A program made the position numbers and the translations under genes. From CAKSHP01 sp045636325 (lineage in GTDB: Bacteria > Bacillota > Clostridia > UBA1381 > UMGS1253): DNA of 64,000 nt. The stretch is from NCBI GenBank assembly GCA_045636325.1, contig JAZTXH010000008.1, positions 86,723 through 150,722 on the forward strand, in the 5' to 3' direction. The notes beneath the pieces were generated by a model, which saw only the letters and a program-made list of their open reading frames with translations, had not been told where the DNA came from and ran no database searches. Positions 42,010 through 51,782 of this stretch are shown here, piece by piece. Position 1 is the stretch's first letter, and each line of letters starts with the position of its first letter.

Positions 42010-43404
42010 ATGAAAAATAAAATAAAAGATTATATTTATCAAAATAAAGAAGAAATTATAACTTCGCTTTGTGAGCTTGTTAAAATTCCGTCAATCGCAC
42101 AACAGGGGGATGAAATAAATCCTTATGGCAAAATGGTAGACGATGCGTTGATTAAGACTGCTGAATTATATACCCAAAACGGATTTGAAATGAATGTAAA
42201 CCATAAAGAATGCTATGCCTTGTATGAAACCAATAAAACTAATAAATCAATTGGGCTGTTTGCACACGCAGATGTGGTTCCGGTGAATGATGACTGGATT
42301 TATACAAAACCATTTGAACCAAAAGAAGTAGGTGGTAAACTGTTTGGCAGAGGAATTGAAGATAATAAATCGGGTGTTATAGGAAGTCTTTTTGCGCTTA
42401 AGGCTTTAAAAGAGTGCGGGTTTAAGTTGAAAAATGATATAACTGTTTTTATAGGCGGATGTGAAGAAACAGGGATGAGTGATATTGAAACATTTGCAGA
42501 AAATGAAAAGCTTCCTACAGTTTCTTTAGTGCCTGACAGTGAGTTTCCTGTATGTTGTGGAGAAAAGGGAATAGCACATCTTGAATGTTTAAGCCGTGGG
42601 ATATTTGATACGGTTATATCTTTTAAGGGTGGTAAGGCATTTAATGTTGTACTTGATAATGTTGATGTTGAACTTAATCATAGTGATAATTTGTTTAAAG
42701 AAATAAAAGAAAAGATTACTAATGCAATTACAGACGGAAATGTTATTAAATTTAGTATGAAAGGTATACCGAAACATGCCGCAATGCCAGAAGGTTCTGA
42801 AAATGCAGCATTTAAAGCGGCGGATGTTTTGTGTAGTCTTAATTCACTTTCTGAAAATGATAAAAACATTTTAAAATGCATAAAAGATGTGTGTGAAAAA
42901 TATTATGGCGTGGTTGTTGGGATTAATAAAACGGATGTATTCGGCAAACTTACATGTGTAAATGGTATGGTTGATGTTAAAGAAGGAAAGATGTATTTTA
43001 CACTGGATGTGCGTTACGGAAATGCATCCACAGGTGACGGTGTTTTAAACAGTGTAAAAACTTCTGTTGGTAAATACGGATACGATGTTATCGGTTTTTC
43101 AAATGCACCTGGATTTCTTATTGAGGAAAAGAATGATGTTTCAAAAGCAATTATTGAAACATACCGTGAATATACCGGGCAAAAAGATGCAAAGGCTTAT
43201 ACAAGTGGCGGCGGAACATATGCAAGACATATTCCAAATGCCTATGCTGTCGGAACAACACTCGTTAAAGGCAAGGAAGGGTTTGATATGCCTGTAGGTC
43301 ATGGTGGAATTCATGAAAGTGATGAATGTCTTGATATAGAAGGATTTTTAAGTGCAATTGTGCTTTTGGCAATTACAATTTATAAAATAGATTGTGCTCT
43401 TTAA
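42010..43404 (+). CDS. PepV-like M20 dipeptidase
   Basis: 464 residues, AAAGGAG upstream. Metal-binding pattern of M20 enzymes: HADVVPVNDDW, GRGIEDNKSG (bridging Asp), GCEETGMSD (Glu pair), VPDSEFPV, and a C-terminal GHGGIHESDE with the last His. The length and the VPVNDDW block fit the PepV/Sapep dipeptidase group rather than the shorter carboxypeptidases. Cytoplasmic peptide turnover. Confidence 0.9.
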   Translation: MKNKIKDYIYQNKEEIITSLCELVKIPSIAQQGDEINPYGKMVDDALIKTAELYTQNGFEMNVNHKECYALYETNKTNKSIGLFAHADVVPVNDDWIYTKPFEPKEVGGKLFGRGIEDNKSGVIGSLFALKALKECGFKLKNDITVFIGGCEETGMSDIETFAENEKLPTVSLVPDSEFPVCCGEKGIAHLECLSRGIFDTVISFKGGKAFNVVLDNVDVELNHSDNLFKEIKEKITNAITDGNVIKFSMKGIPKHAAMPEGSENAAFKAADVLCSLNSLSENDKNILKCIKDVCEKYYGVVVGINKTDVFGKLTCVNGMVDVKEGKMYFTLDVRYGNASTGDGVLNSVKTSVGKYGYDVIGFSNAPGFLIEEKNDVSKAIIETYREYTGQKDAKAYTSGGGTYARHIPNAYAVGTTLVKGKEGFDMPVGHGGIHESDECLDIEGFLSAIVLLAITIYKIDCAL

Positions 43405-43408
43405 AACA

Positions 43409-43446
43409 AAAAAGAACTTCAGAAAAATCTCTGAAGTTCTTTTTCT
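43409..43446 (+). terminator. terminator of the dipeptidase gene
   Basis: AAAGAACTTCAGA / TCTGAAGTTCTTT stem followed by T residues. Confidence 0.85.
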
Positions 43447-43452
43447 TATACA

Positions 43453-43491
43453 AAAATCGAGGCATGCTTTAAAATGAGGTGCCTCGATTTT
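43453..43491 (-). terminator. terminator of the PTS gene
   Basis: 12-bp stem AAAATCGAGGCA / TGCCTCGATTTT, T-run on the minus strand, nine bases after the stop at 43500. Confidence 0.8.
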
Positions 43492-43499
43492 GATAATAT

Positions 43500-45545
43500 T
43501 TAGTATTGAATTTCGAGCAATGGTGAACCAGCTTTTGTAGTTCCTTTTGCCAGAGGTGTAACTTTACTTACGGTTTCCATATTTGTTATAACCATTGGGA
43601 TGTCTGTTTTATAGCCTTCTTTTTGGAGCCCCTGCAGGTCAAACTGCAAGATTATATCGCCTTTTTTTACGTGTTGACCTTTTTTTACTATCTCTTTAAA
43701 GTATTTTCCTTTAAGATTAACAGTATCTATTCCCGCATGAATTAAAATTTCAAATCCTTCGGGAGCAGTAAGACCTATTGCATGCTTTGTTTCAAATGTA
43801 TTTGAAACTACACCATCACATGGTGCATATACTGTTCCGTCGGTCGGAGTTATTGATATTCCTTCTCCTAAAATTTCCTGGCTGAATACATCGTCTTCAA
43901 CTTGCGACAACTCTTTTATTTTTCCATTTACATAAGAAGAAAGCAAAACCGTTTGAGGCACAATCTCGGTTTCAATTTCAAAATAATCTTCAAGTTCGGA
44001 TTTAATAACAGAAACCATAGGTCCGTAAATTACCTGAACTCCGTTACCTTTTATAATAACACCGCTGGCACCGCTTTGTGTCAAAATTTCTTTAGATACT
44101 TTGCTTCCGTCTTTAACAGTTACTCTCAGTCTTGTTGCACAACAGTCAACATCTGAAACATTGCCTTTGCCGCCAAGACCTTTCACAATAAGTGCAGAAT
44201 GGTTATTCTCATTGCCTTTTTTAGCATTTTCAACATCTGCTCTTGTATAAAGCTTTGTTTCTTCATCATCATCTTCACGGCCGGGAGTTTTATAATTGAA
44301 TTTTTTGATTAAAAATGTGAAAACAGCCCAGTAAATAAAGAAGTATACTACACCCACAAGAACAATATAAATCCAGTTGGTTTTTGCATTACCCTGAAGT
44401 ATACCAAACAGGAATAAGTCTATAAGACCGCCTGAAAATGTCATTCCGACGCCTACGCCAAAAATATGCATAAGCATAAATGAAAGTCCGGCTAAAACGC
44501 AGTGAATTGCATACATAAGCGGTGCCACAAATATAAATGTGAATTCAAGCGGTTCTGTTATACCTGTAAGAATTGAAGTTAGCGCGGCAGAAAGAAGAAG
44601 TCCGCCTGCAATTTTTCTTTTTTCAGATTTTGCACATTTATACATTGCATATGCAGCTCCGGGCAAACCGAAAATCATAAATGGGAATTTACCTGACATA
44701 AATCTGGTTGCGGACACGCTGAAAACTTCGGTTGCTTTTGAGGCAAGTTCAGCAAAATAAATGTTTTGTGCGCCGTGCACCATTACACCGTCTATCAGCG
44801 CGCTGCCACCAACCGATGTTTGCCAGAAAGGAATGTAAAAAACATGGTGTAATCCAAAGGGAATAAGTGCACGCTCAATTATACCGTAAATCCATGTTCC
44901 TGCATATCCTGATGCAAGCACAAGATTTCCGAGTAATGAAATGCCTCTTTGTACAATTGGCCAGATAAAAAACATCAGTATGCCAACTAAAACATATACA
45001 AGGGCTGAAATAATAGGAACAAATCGTGTGCCACCAAAAAATGCAAATACCGCGGGTAGTTTGATTTTATAAAAGCGGTTATGAAGCGCCGCAACACCAA
45101 GACCTACAATAATACCGCCAAAAACACCCATTTGAAGCGTTGGAATACCCAGCACACTTGCTGTTGAGTTTTCAAGCATTGCTTCAATGCCGCCGTTGGC
45201 TCTTATAAGTGCATATATAGTTGTATGCATTATAAGAAAAGCAACAACGCCTGAAAGGGCTGCAACTTCCTTTTCTTTTTTTGCCATACCTATTGCAACG
45301 CCAATGGCAAACAGCAAAGCAAGGTTGTCAAACACAGCACTTCCAGCCTTGCTCATAATGTCAAATATAGTATAAATCAGACTTCCCGGATAGATTATGC
45401 CTGCAAGGTTGTATGTTTCAAGAGTTGTCTGATTGGTAAACGAACTGCCGATACCAAGTAAAAGACCTGCAACGGGCAGTATTGCAATAGGCAGCATAAA
45501 TGACCTGCCGACTCTTTGCAATATTCCAAAAATTTTATCTTTCAT
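43500..45545 (-). CDS. PTS glucose-family transporter, IICBA fusion
   Basis: 681 residues from ATG 45545 (MKDKIFGILQRVGRSFMLP) with AGGAGGA upstream; the longer frame from 45623 has no site. IIC: ~400 residues, ten or so membrane segments, TGITEPLEFTFIF. IIB: phospho-cysteine in VDCCATRLRV (one extra Cys beside it). IIA: HAGIDTV with the phospho-His and a crr-like end. It imports and phosphorylates a hexose; glucose is most likely, but maltose- or GlcNAc-type specificity cannot be excluded. Divergent from the PPi-PFK gene. Confidence 0.92.
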   Translation of the reverse strand: MKDKIFGILQRVGRSFMLPIAILPVAGLLLGIGSSFTNQTTLETYNLAGIIYPGSLIYTIFDIMSKAGSAVFDNLALLFAIGVAIGMAKKEKEVAALSGVVAFLIMHTTIYALIRANGGIEAMLENSTASVLGIPTLQMGVFGGIIVGLGVAALHNRFYKIKLPAVFAFFGGTRFVPIISALVYVLVGILMFFIWPIVQRGISLLGNLVLASGYAGTWIYGIIERALIPFGLHHVFYIPFWQTSVGGSALIDGVMVHGAQNIYFAELASKATEVFSVSATRFMSGKFPFMIFGLPGAAYAMYKCAKSEKRKIAGGLLLSAALTSILTGITEPLEFTFIFVAPLMYAIHCVLAGLSFMLMHIFGVGVGMTFSGGLIDLFLFGILQGNAKTNWIYIVLVGVVYFFIYWAVFTFLIKKFNYKTPGREDDDEETKLYTRADVENAKKGNENNHSALIVKGLGGKGNVSDVDCCATRLRVTVKDGSKVSKEILTQSGASGVIIKGNGVQVIYGPMVSVIKSELEDYFEIETEIVPQTVLLSSYVNGKIKELSQVEDDVFSQEILGEGISITPTDGTVYAPCDGVVSNTFETKHAIGLTAPEGFEILIHAGIDTVNLKGKYFKEIVKKGQHVKKGDIILQFDLQGLQKEGYKTDIPMVITNMETVSKVTPLAKGTTKAGSPLLEIQY

Positions 45546-45663
45546 AAAAATCCTCCTATGCGAAATGCTATTTGTAGTATTAACGGATTTTTTTGATATT
45601 ATTAAAAAAATTTGAAAACACACATAACAGCAAAGTATTATTAAGAAAATTTTAATATTACTC

Positions 45664-45692
45664 TTTACTTTTTAGGTGTAATGTGTTATAAT
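45664..45692 (+). promoter_or_regulatory. promoter of PPi-PFK
   Basis: TTTACT (45664-45669), 17-bp spacer, TATAAT (45687-45692). Just upstream, AGTATTATTAA / TTTAATATTACT (about 45632-45663) forms an imperfect inverted repeat that could be an operator. Confidence 0.65.
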
Positions 45693-45739
45693 AACCAAGA
45701 TTGTTAAAAAAATATTAAACTATAAGGAGAATTATTATT

Positions 45740-47398
45740 ATGGAAATTTCACCACTACAGAAAGCCAGATACGAATACACACCGAAACTGCCGCAGATGC
45801 TAAGAGGTGGTATTGCTGAGATAAGCGTTTCAGAAGGCGCAGAAACAAAAAGCGTTGCAGATTGCGAGAAAATTCAGGCGCTTTTCCCGAATACTTATGG
45901 TAAAAAGGAAATCGTTTTTGAAAAAGGGCAGAATACATCAGCTACTAAAAAACAGATTGTTGGTGTTATACTTTCAGGTGGTCAGGCACCAGGCGGGCAT
46001 AATGTTATCTGTGGATTGTACGATGCTTTGAAATCTACAAATCCTGAAAATGAATTATATGGTTTTAAAAATGGACCCATTGGTTTGATTGAAGATAATT
46101 ATATTGTTTTTGATGATGAGTATATTAACAAATACAGAAACACCGGCGGTTTTGATATTATTGGTTCAGGAAGAACAAAGCTTGAAACAAACGAACAGTT
46201 TAAAATTGTTGCAGAGGTTTGCAAAAAGCACGGTATTACAGCAGTTGTTATTATTGGTGGTGATGATTCTAACACAAACGCTGCAGTTTTAGCTGAATAT
46301 TTTGCTGCGAATAACACAGGCGTTCAGGTAATCGGCTGTCCAAAAACAATTGATGGCGACCTTAAAAATGAAGATATTGAATGTTCATTTGGTTTTGATA
46401 CAGCTACAAAGACATACAGTGAACTTATCGGTAATATCGAAAGAGATGCAAACTCTGCGAAAAAGTACTGGCACTTTATAAAGGTTATGGGTCGTTCTGC
46501 ATCTCACGTTGCACTTGAGTGTGCTTTGGAAACTCAGCCTAATATTTGTCTTATTTCTGAAGAAGTGGCTGAAAAGAAAATGTCACTTTCGCAGATTGCA
46601 GATTATATTGCAGATTCTGTAGAAGCAAGGGCTGATAAGGGTATGAATTTTGGTGTTGCAATTATTCCCGAAGGCGTTGTAGAATTCGTTCCTGAATTTG
46701 CTGTTTTGATTGGCGAAATCAATGAGCTGATTGCAGGCAAGAAGGCTGAGAAATTTAATGCGCTTCCTTCTTGGGACGATAAATATGACTTTATTAAAAA
46801 AGGTTTAACAAAAGAATCTATGGATGTATTTGCTATCTTGCCTCAGGGTATACAGCAGCAGTTATTCCTTGAAAGAGATCCGCATGGTAATGTACAGGTT
46901 TCTTTGATAGAATCTGAAAAACTGTTCTCTGCTTTAGTTGGTGATAAATTGGCTGCAAGAAAGAAAGCTGGAACTTATAATGGTAAATATTCTACACTTC
47001 ACCATTTCTTAGGTTATGAGGGAAGATGTGCATTCCCGTCAAACTTTGATGCTGACTATTGTTATTCCTTAGGGTATAATGCATTTATGCTTATTCAGTA
47101 TGGCTACAATGGTTATTTGTCAAAGATTTCAAATCTTTCAAAACCTGCTGCTGAATGGGTTGCAGGTGGTATGCCTATTACAAAGATGATGAATATTGAA
47201 AGAAGACACGGTGAAGACAAACCCGTTATCAAAAAGGCACTTGTCGAGCTTGACGGCAAACCTTTCAAATTTTTTGAAGAAAACAGAGAAAGATGGGCGA
47301 TCGAAACATCATATATATATCCGGGTGCTATTCAGTATTACGGACCTGCTGAGGTTTGTGACCTTACAACAAGAACACTAGCATTAGAAAAAGCATAA
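45740..47398 (+). CDS. pfp: pyrophosphate-dependent phosphofructokinase
   Basis: 552 residues, the long form. It catalyses the reversible phosphorylation of fructose 6-phosphate with PPi. Motifs: GVILSGGQAPGGHNVI at the phosphate site, the IGGDDSNTNAA block whose second Asp marks PPi rather than ATP use, CPKTIDGDLKN catalytic segment, and MGRSASHVALECAL. Placement opposite a sugar PTS gene suggests a glycolytic pair. Confidence 0.95.
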   Translation: MEISPLQKARYEYTPKLPQMLRGGIAEISVSEGAETKSVADCEKIQALFPNTYGKKEIVFEKGQNTSATKKQIVGVILSGGQAPGGHNVICGLYDALKSTNPENELYGFKNGPIGLIEDNYIVFDDEYINKYRNTGGFDIIGSGRTKLETNEQFKIVAEVCKKHGITAVVIIGGDDSNTNAAVLAEYFAANNTGVQVIGCPKTIDGDLKNEDIECSFGFDTATKTYSELIGNIERDANSAKKYWHFIKVMGRSASHVALECALETQPNICLISEEVAEKKMSLSQIADYIADSVEARADKGMNFGVAIIPEGVVEFVPEFAVLIGEINELIAGKKAEKFNALPSWDDKYDFIKKGLTKESMDVFAILPQGIQQQLFLERDPHGNVQVSLIESEKLFSALVGDKLAARKKAGTYNGKYSTLHHFLGYEGRCAFPSNFDADYCYSLGYNAFMLIQYGYNGYLSKISNLSKPAAEWVAGGMPITKMMNIERRHGEDKPVIKKALVELDGKPFKFFEENRERWAIETSYIYPGAIQYYGPAEVCDLTTRTLALEKA

Positions 47399-47792
47399 TT
47401 TTATATTATATTAAAAAGCAATTGTTATTTTATAACAGCCTCTTTTATATTGTAGAAAAAGTCCGGAAAAGCCTGGGCTTTTTCTTTGTTATGTGGTATA
47501 ATATTCTTGGGTGATGAAAAAAAGGATATGAAAACAGTGCCAATGGTCAGATTACTTAGAACCTACAGAGGATATATGACATGCCCACAAAGCATGCTGA
47601 TTTATATAAACTGTGAAAAGAGAAATTTGAGAGTGTATTTGAGGATATGAAATAAAAGCATGCAATGATATACACTCTGTGCATAGGTCTTGTACAGGTA
47701 ACAAACTGAGTAACGCTTAAGTTTGCATAAATGAATTTAAAAAAGCATGCAAATTGTAGACTAATTATAATTCGTTTAATATTATAAACGAT
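47399..47792. other. gap after PPi-PFK without a convincing gene
   Basis: Holds a terminator (47456-47484, AAAAAGTCC / GGGCTTTTT) and a TATAAT box near 47499. A 40-codon frame 47528-47650 (MKTVPMVRLLRTYRGYMTCP...) with a weak GGAT site is also present; its composition is not clearly protein-like. GCATGC occurs three times. Possibly decayed sequence. Confidence 0.3.
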
Positions 47793-47864
47793 AAAAAGAG
47801 AGCATACTTGTTCAAATTCATTTGCTTCAAATCTGTAAATGAAAGAACCACATGCTCTCTTTTT
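47793..47864. terminator. long hairpin terminator of the cotJ operon
   Basis: AAAAAGAGAGCAT / ATGCTCTCTTTTT with additional inner pairing, 40 bp past the cotJC stop. Confidence 0.75.
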
Positions 47865-47904
47865 ATATAGTGATATCTACTTTAAATTATAATTCTTTTA
47901 AATA

Positions 47905-48492
47905 TTATGATTTATTTCCCATAAAATATTTTTTTTGCTTTGGAGCATTTTGTATTGTGTGTAAAGCTTCACCGAAGCGCTGGAAATGAACAACTTCGCG
48001 TGCACGTAAAAACTTTATAACATCACGAACATCAGGATCGTCACAAACCTTTAATATATTATCATACACGGCTCGTGCTTTTTGTTCTGCGGCAAGGTTT
48101 TCCATCATATCAGCAATAGGATCACCAGCCACAGAGAGCGCTGCTGCTGTATAAGGCACACCAGATGCAGAAACAGGATATACACCTTTGCCATGGTCAA
48201 TAAAATATTGAGCCATAGGGCTATTTTCAATTTGTGTAGTTGTTGCGTTTTTACAAAGCTGATGTACAAGCGAGCCCACCATTTCCAAATGTCCTAGTTC
48301 TTCTGTACCTATATCGGTAAGTAATCCTTTTGTAGTTTCGTTTGGCATAGAATACCGTTGTGATAAATATCTTAATGATGCACCAATTTCACCTTCCGGT
48401 CCACCATATTGACTAATTATAAAACTAGCTAATTTCGGATTTGGATTTTTTATATTAACCGGATACTGCAAAAATTTATTATACTGAAACAA
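47905..48492 (-). CDS. cotJC: spore coat protein CotJC (manganese-catalase-like)
   Basis: 195 residues, TTG start at 48492 with AAGGAG nine bases upstream. Ferritin-like/Mn-catalase fold with metal ligands in GGPEGEIGASLRYLSQR, TEELGHLEMVG, AAEQKARAVYD and AREVVHFQRFGEAL. Part of the outer spore coat in Bacillus and Clostridia. Last gene of cotJA-cotJB-cotJC. Confidence 0.95.
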   Translation of the reverse strand: MFQYNKFLQYPVNIKNPNPKLASFIISQYGGPEGEIGASLRYLSQRYSMPNETTKGLLTDIGTEELGHLEMVGSLVHQLCKNATTTQIENSPMAQYFIDHGKGVYPVSASGVPYTAAALSVAGDPIADMMENLAAEQKARAVYDNILKVCDDPDVRDVIKFLRAREVVHFQRFGEALHTIQNAPKQKKYFMGNKS

Positions 48493-48509
48493 TTCAATTT
48501 ACTCCTTCC

Positions 48510-48776
48510 TTAATTTTCTAACGAATCCCAAGGCCAGGGATTTTCTAACCAATTCCACTTTTCGGTGTCATAAGCAGCGAAAAATGGTGTAAGTGGTCCA
48601 TATTTAGATTCAAATTCTAATTGTGCTGCTTTTGCTTTTTCAATCATTGCAGAATACATTTTTAAAGCTTCCTTATTGAATGGATGTGTATCTAAAAAAA
48701 GATGTAAATCGTAGGCTGCAAAATAATATTTTTGTACTTTCTTTAAATCTCTTATACGATTTGCATTATCAAACAT
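48510..48776 (-). CDS. cotJB: spore coat protein CotJB
   Basis: 88 residues: VQKYYFAAYDLHLFLDTHPFNKEAL and the aromatic tail YDTEKWNWLENPWPWD typical of CotJB. Starts two bases after the cotJA stop (TAATAATG). Confidence 0.93.
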   Translation of the reverse strand: MFDNANRIRDLKKVQKYYFAAYDLHLFLDTHPFNKEALKMYSAMIEKAKAAQLEFESKYGPLTPFFAAYDTEKWNWLENPWPWDSLEN

Positions 48777-48778
48777 TA

Positions 48779-48970
48779 TTAATACTCCTCCTTATCAATA
48801 AGTAAATTACATTCGCTTAAATCCTGTTTTCCGTATTCATTCATTGGTATGTCCAAGCTGGGAAACAATGTTCCGCAACTCAATGCTTTGTCTGTATCAT
48901 ACACACTTTGAAGTTTTTGTATCGGAACATAAGCATATCCCGGTATCATGCACATTTTATCACTAAACAT
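48779..48970 (-). CDS. cotJA: spore coat protein CotJA
   Basis: 63 residues with the CotJA pattern GYAYVPIQKLQSVYDTDKALSCGTLFPSLDIP. AGAAAGGATG precedes the ATG. First gene of the operon; in Bacillus it is sigma-E controlled. A CATAAATT box in the upstream DNA could be part of such a promoter, but I cannot fix the -35. Confidence 0.9.
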   Translation of the reverse strand: MFSDKMCMIPGYAYVPIQKLQSVYDTDKALSCGTLFPSLDIPMNEYGKQDLSECNLLIDKEEY

Positions 48971-49087
48971 AAAAACATCCTTTCTAAATTTTTTCCAAAT
49001 CTGATTTGGTGTGCATTTTTAATTTATGCCGAAAAACGACAAAATGTTACATCAGAGTAAAAACAAATTGAAAAAAGAAAAAAACAC

Positions 49088-49116
49088 TTTACTTTTATAA
49101 GATTTTGTTGTATTAT
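49088..49116 (+). promoter_or_regulatory. sigma-A type promoter of a short transcript
   Basis: TTTACT (49088-49093), 17-bp spacer, TATTAT (49111-49116), in the 417-bp gap between cotJA and iorA. Confidence 0.55.
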
Positions 49117-49170
49117 AATTATATCTATTCTCGTAGATGTATCAAAAAAGAAAAGAATTATGTAGTGAAA

Positions 49171-49278
49171 ATGAATTTGAGACAAGCACCAATAGTACTA
49201 GTGATTACTTTTAAGATTTTTCTTGCATTTATTCTTGTTGTTAATGTATTTGTAAGAAAATTTGATAAACATTTATAG
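49171..49278 (+). CDS. possible 35-residue membrane protein
   Basis: ATG 49171 opens a frame MNLRQAPIVLVITFKIFLAF continuing to ...VRKFDKHL, a single membrane helix with basic ends, as in many small membrane proteins. The ribosome binding site is poor (GTAGTGA). It is preceded by a promoter and followed by a hairpin (49316-49350, GCCG / CGGC with TTTTT), so a short transcript is likely whether or not it is translated. Confidence 0.4.
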   Translation: MNLRQAPIVLVITFKIFLAFILVVNVFVRKFDKHL

Positions 49279-49387
49279 ATATTTTTATAAAAATATAGTT
49301 TTGGTAACAAGTATAAGTTAGCCGCTGTCTGAAAAGCCGGCGACTTTTTAGATAATAAAGTTAAATTTGAATTGGATGTGTTTAATT

Positions 49388-51136
49388 ATGAAAAAAATTA
49401 TGCTTGGTAACGAGGCTGTTGCCAGAGGTGCGTATGAGGCCGGATTAAAAGTAGTTTCTTCTTACCCTGGAACTCCCAGTACAGAAATCACAGAGTTTCT
49501 TTCTAAATACGACGATGTATATTCAGAATGGGCACCAAATGAAAAGGTAGCAATGGAAACTGCTATAGGTGCTTCAGTTGCTGGTGTTCGTTCAATGACA
49601 TGTATGAAACATGTTGGTGTGAATGTTGCGGCAGATCCGCTTTTTACGGTAGGCTATACGGGTGTTAACGGTGGTCTTGTAATTTGTGCTGCAGACGATC
49701 CAGGTATGCATTCTTCTCAAAACGAGCAAGACAGCAGATATTATGCCAAGGCTTCAAAGGTAGCTATGCTTGAGCCATCTGACAGTAGCGAATGTAAAGA
49801 GTTGACAAAAAAAGCCTTTGAAATAAGTGAAGAGTATGATACTCCTGTTTTTATTAGACTGTCCACACGAGTATCTCATTCTCAAAGCATTGTTGATTTG
49901 TGCGATAGAGTGGAGATGAATACAAAACCATATGAACGCAATATTCCAAAGTATGTTATGATGCCTGCAAATGCAAGAGGAAGACATGTTGTTGTAGAAG
50001 AAAGAATGAAAAAGTTAGAAGCGCTTTCTGATAAAATGACACAAAAAGAAATTAATGACAGCGAAATTGGTGTTATTGCTTCAGGTATATCATATCAATA
50101 TGCAAAAGAAGCTTTAGGGAACAGAGTATGCTATTTAAAGCTGGACATGGTTAATCCTTTGCCTGTTGATGCAATAAAAGCTTTTTCGAAAGAAGTTGAA
50201 AAAATATATGTTATTGAAGAACTTGATCCTTTCATTGAAACACATTGTAAGAGCATAGGTGTTGATGTAATAGGAAAAGATGTATTTTCTTTAATAGGTG
50301 AATATACACCTGAAATGATAAAAAAGGCTATTTTCAACGAAGATTCTTCAGAATTTATTATACTTGATGAAAGTGCACCTGTAAGACCTCCTGTTATGTG
50401 TCCGGGATGCCCACATAGAGGAATGTTTTATGTTTTAAAGAAACTTGGACTAACGGTATGCGGAGATATAGGTTGCTATACACTAGGAGCTCAGGCACCT
50501 CTTCAGAGCATTGACACTGTGGTTTGTATGGGCGCAAGCGTAGGTATGGCACATGGCATGGAAAAAGCTTTAGGAGAAGAAATAAGTAAGAAAACAGTTG
50601 CCGTAATTGGTGATTCAACATTTATACATTCTGGTATTACTGGTCTGATTGATATGGTTTATAATCATGGTCATGGAACGGTTATTATTCTTGATAACTC
50701 AATAACCGGTATGACCGGACATCAGCAAAATCCGACCACTGGATATACAATTAAAAATGAACCTGCAAGCAAAGTTAATCTTATTAAACTAGCAGAAGCA
50801 GTGGGAGTTGAAAGTGAACACATAAAAGTAGTAGACCCCTTTGATTTAAATAATTTTGAAAAAATTGTAAAGGAAGAAATTAATTCAAATCAACCATCTG
50901 TTATTATCTCCCAGAGACCTTGTGCGCTATTGAAATATGTTAAATTTGACGGAAGATGTGAAATAGATTCTGATAAATGTAAAAAATGTAAGATGTGCCT
51001 AAAGTTAGGATGTCCTGCTATTACCATTAAGAACGGCATAATTTCCATTGATGCATCTTTGTGTAACGGTTGCGGTCTGTGTCAGAATGTATGTAAATTT
51101 GACGCTATAAAGAAGGTTGGTGAATATGATGAATAA
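49388..51136 (+). CDS. iorA: indolepyruvate:ferredoxin oxidoreductase, alpha subunit
   Basis: 582 residues from ATG 49388. Oxidatively decarboxylates aryl pyruvates to aryl-acetyl-CoA, reducing ferredoxin. Regions: N-terminal pyrimidine-binding domain (YPGTPSTEITEFL), TPP domain with GDIGCYTLG and VIGDSTFIHSGITGL plus DNSITGMTGHQQNP, and at the C-terminus two [4Fe-4S] motifs CKKCKMCLKLGCP and CNGCGLCQNVCKF. Overlaps iorB by 11 bp. Confidence 0.96.
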   Translation: MKKIMLGNEAVARGAYEAGLKVVSSYPGTPSTEITEFLSKYDDVYSEWAPNEKVAMETAIGASVAGVRSMTCMKHVGVNVAADPLFTVGYTGVNGGLVICAADDPGMHSSQNEQDSRYYAKASKVAMLEPSDSSECKELTKKAFEISEEYDTPVFIRLSTRVSHSQSIVDLCDRVEMNTKPYERNIPKYVMMPANARGRHVVVEERMKKLEALSDKMTQKEINDSEIGVIASGISYQYAKEALGNRVCYLKLDMVNPLPVDAIKAFSKEVEKIYVIEELDPFIETHCKSIGVDVIGKDVFSLIGEYTPEMIKKAIFNEDSSEFIILDESAPVRPPVMCPGCPHRGMFYVLKKLGLTVCGDIGCYTLGAQAPLQSIDTVVCMGASVGMAHGMEKALGEEISKKTVAVIGDSTFIHSGITGLIDMVYNHGHGTVIILDNSITGMTGHQQNPTTGYTIKNEPASKVNLIKLAEAVGVESEHIKVVDPFDLNNFEKIVKEEINSNQPSVIISQRPCALLKYVKFDGRCEIDSDKCKKCKMCLKLGCPAITIKNGIISIDASLCNGCGLCQNVCKFDAIKKVGEYDE

Positions 51137-51707
51137 TGTAAAAAGTATAATGATAGTAGGTGTTGGAGGCCAAGGAACATTGCTTGCAAGCAGGATTTTA
51201 GGTGCTGTTGCTCAAAGTGCAGGTAATGATGTTAAAATTTCTGAAGTACATGGCATGAGCCAAAGAGGCGGAAGCGTTGTTACGTATGTTAAGTATGGTC
51301 CTAAGGTTTATTCACCTATAATTTCTCAAGGCGAGGCTGATATAATACTTTCTTTTGAGGAACTCGAAGCATACAGATATGCATCTTTTCTTAAAAAAGA
51401 TGGGGGAAAGATGATAATTAATACACAGCAGATTGATCCTATGCCGGTTATAGTTGGAGCTGCTGAATACACAAAAGACATCATTCATAAACTTAAGCTT
51501 AACTTTGAAAACATAATACCTATAAATGCTTTAAAAATGGCGACAGAATCAGGAAATATGAAGGCTGTTAATGTGGTATTGATTGGTGTACTTGCAAAAA
51601 GCAGCGAGATAGATAAACAGATTTGGATTGATGCAATAAAGTCAAATGTACCGGAAAAGTTTTTGGAAATTAATTTAAAAGCCTTTGAGCTAGGATACAA
51701 CTATTAA
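51126..51707 (+). CDS. iorB: indolepyruvate:ferredoxin oxidoreductase, beta subunit
   Basis: 193 residues from one of two adjacent ATGs (51126/51129) after GGTGA. Gamma-type domain of 2-oxoacid oxidoreductases: IMIVGVGGQGTLLASRILG, VHGMSQRGGSVVTYVKYG, and ADIILSFEELEAYRY. Pairs with IorA; the overlapping genes imply translational coupling. Confidence 0.95.
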   Translation: MMNNVKSIMIVGVGGQGTLLASRILGAVAQSAGNDVKISEVHGMSQRGGSVVTYVKYGPKVYSPIISQGEADIILSFEELEAYRYASFLKKDGGKMIINTQQIDPMPVIVGAAEYTKDIIHKLKLNFENIIPINALKMATESGNMKAVNVVLIGVLAKSSEIDKQIWIDAIKSNVPEKFLEINLKAFELGYNY

Positions 51708-51782
51708 TATTATAAATAAAAAGAAGCGTTGCGCACAAATATAGCGGAGCGTTTCTTTTTCGAAATACGAGGATTTGATTTG

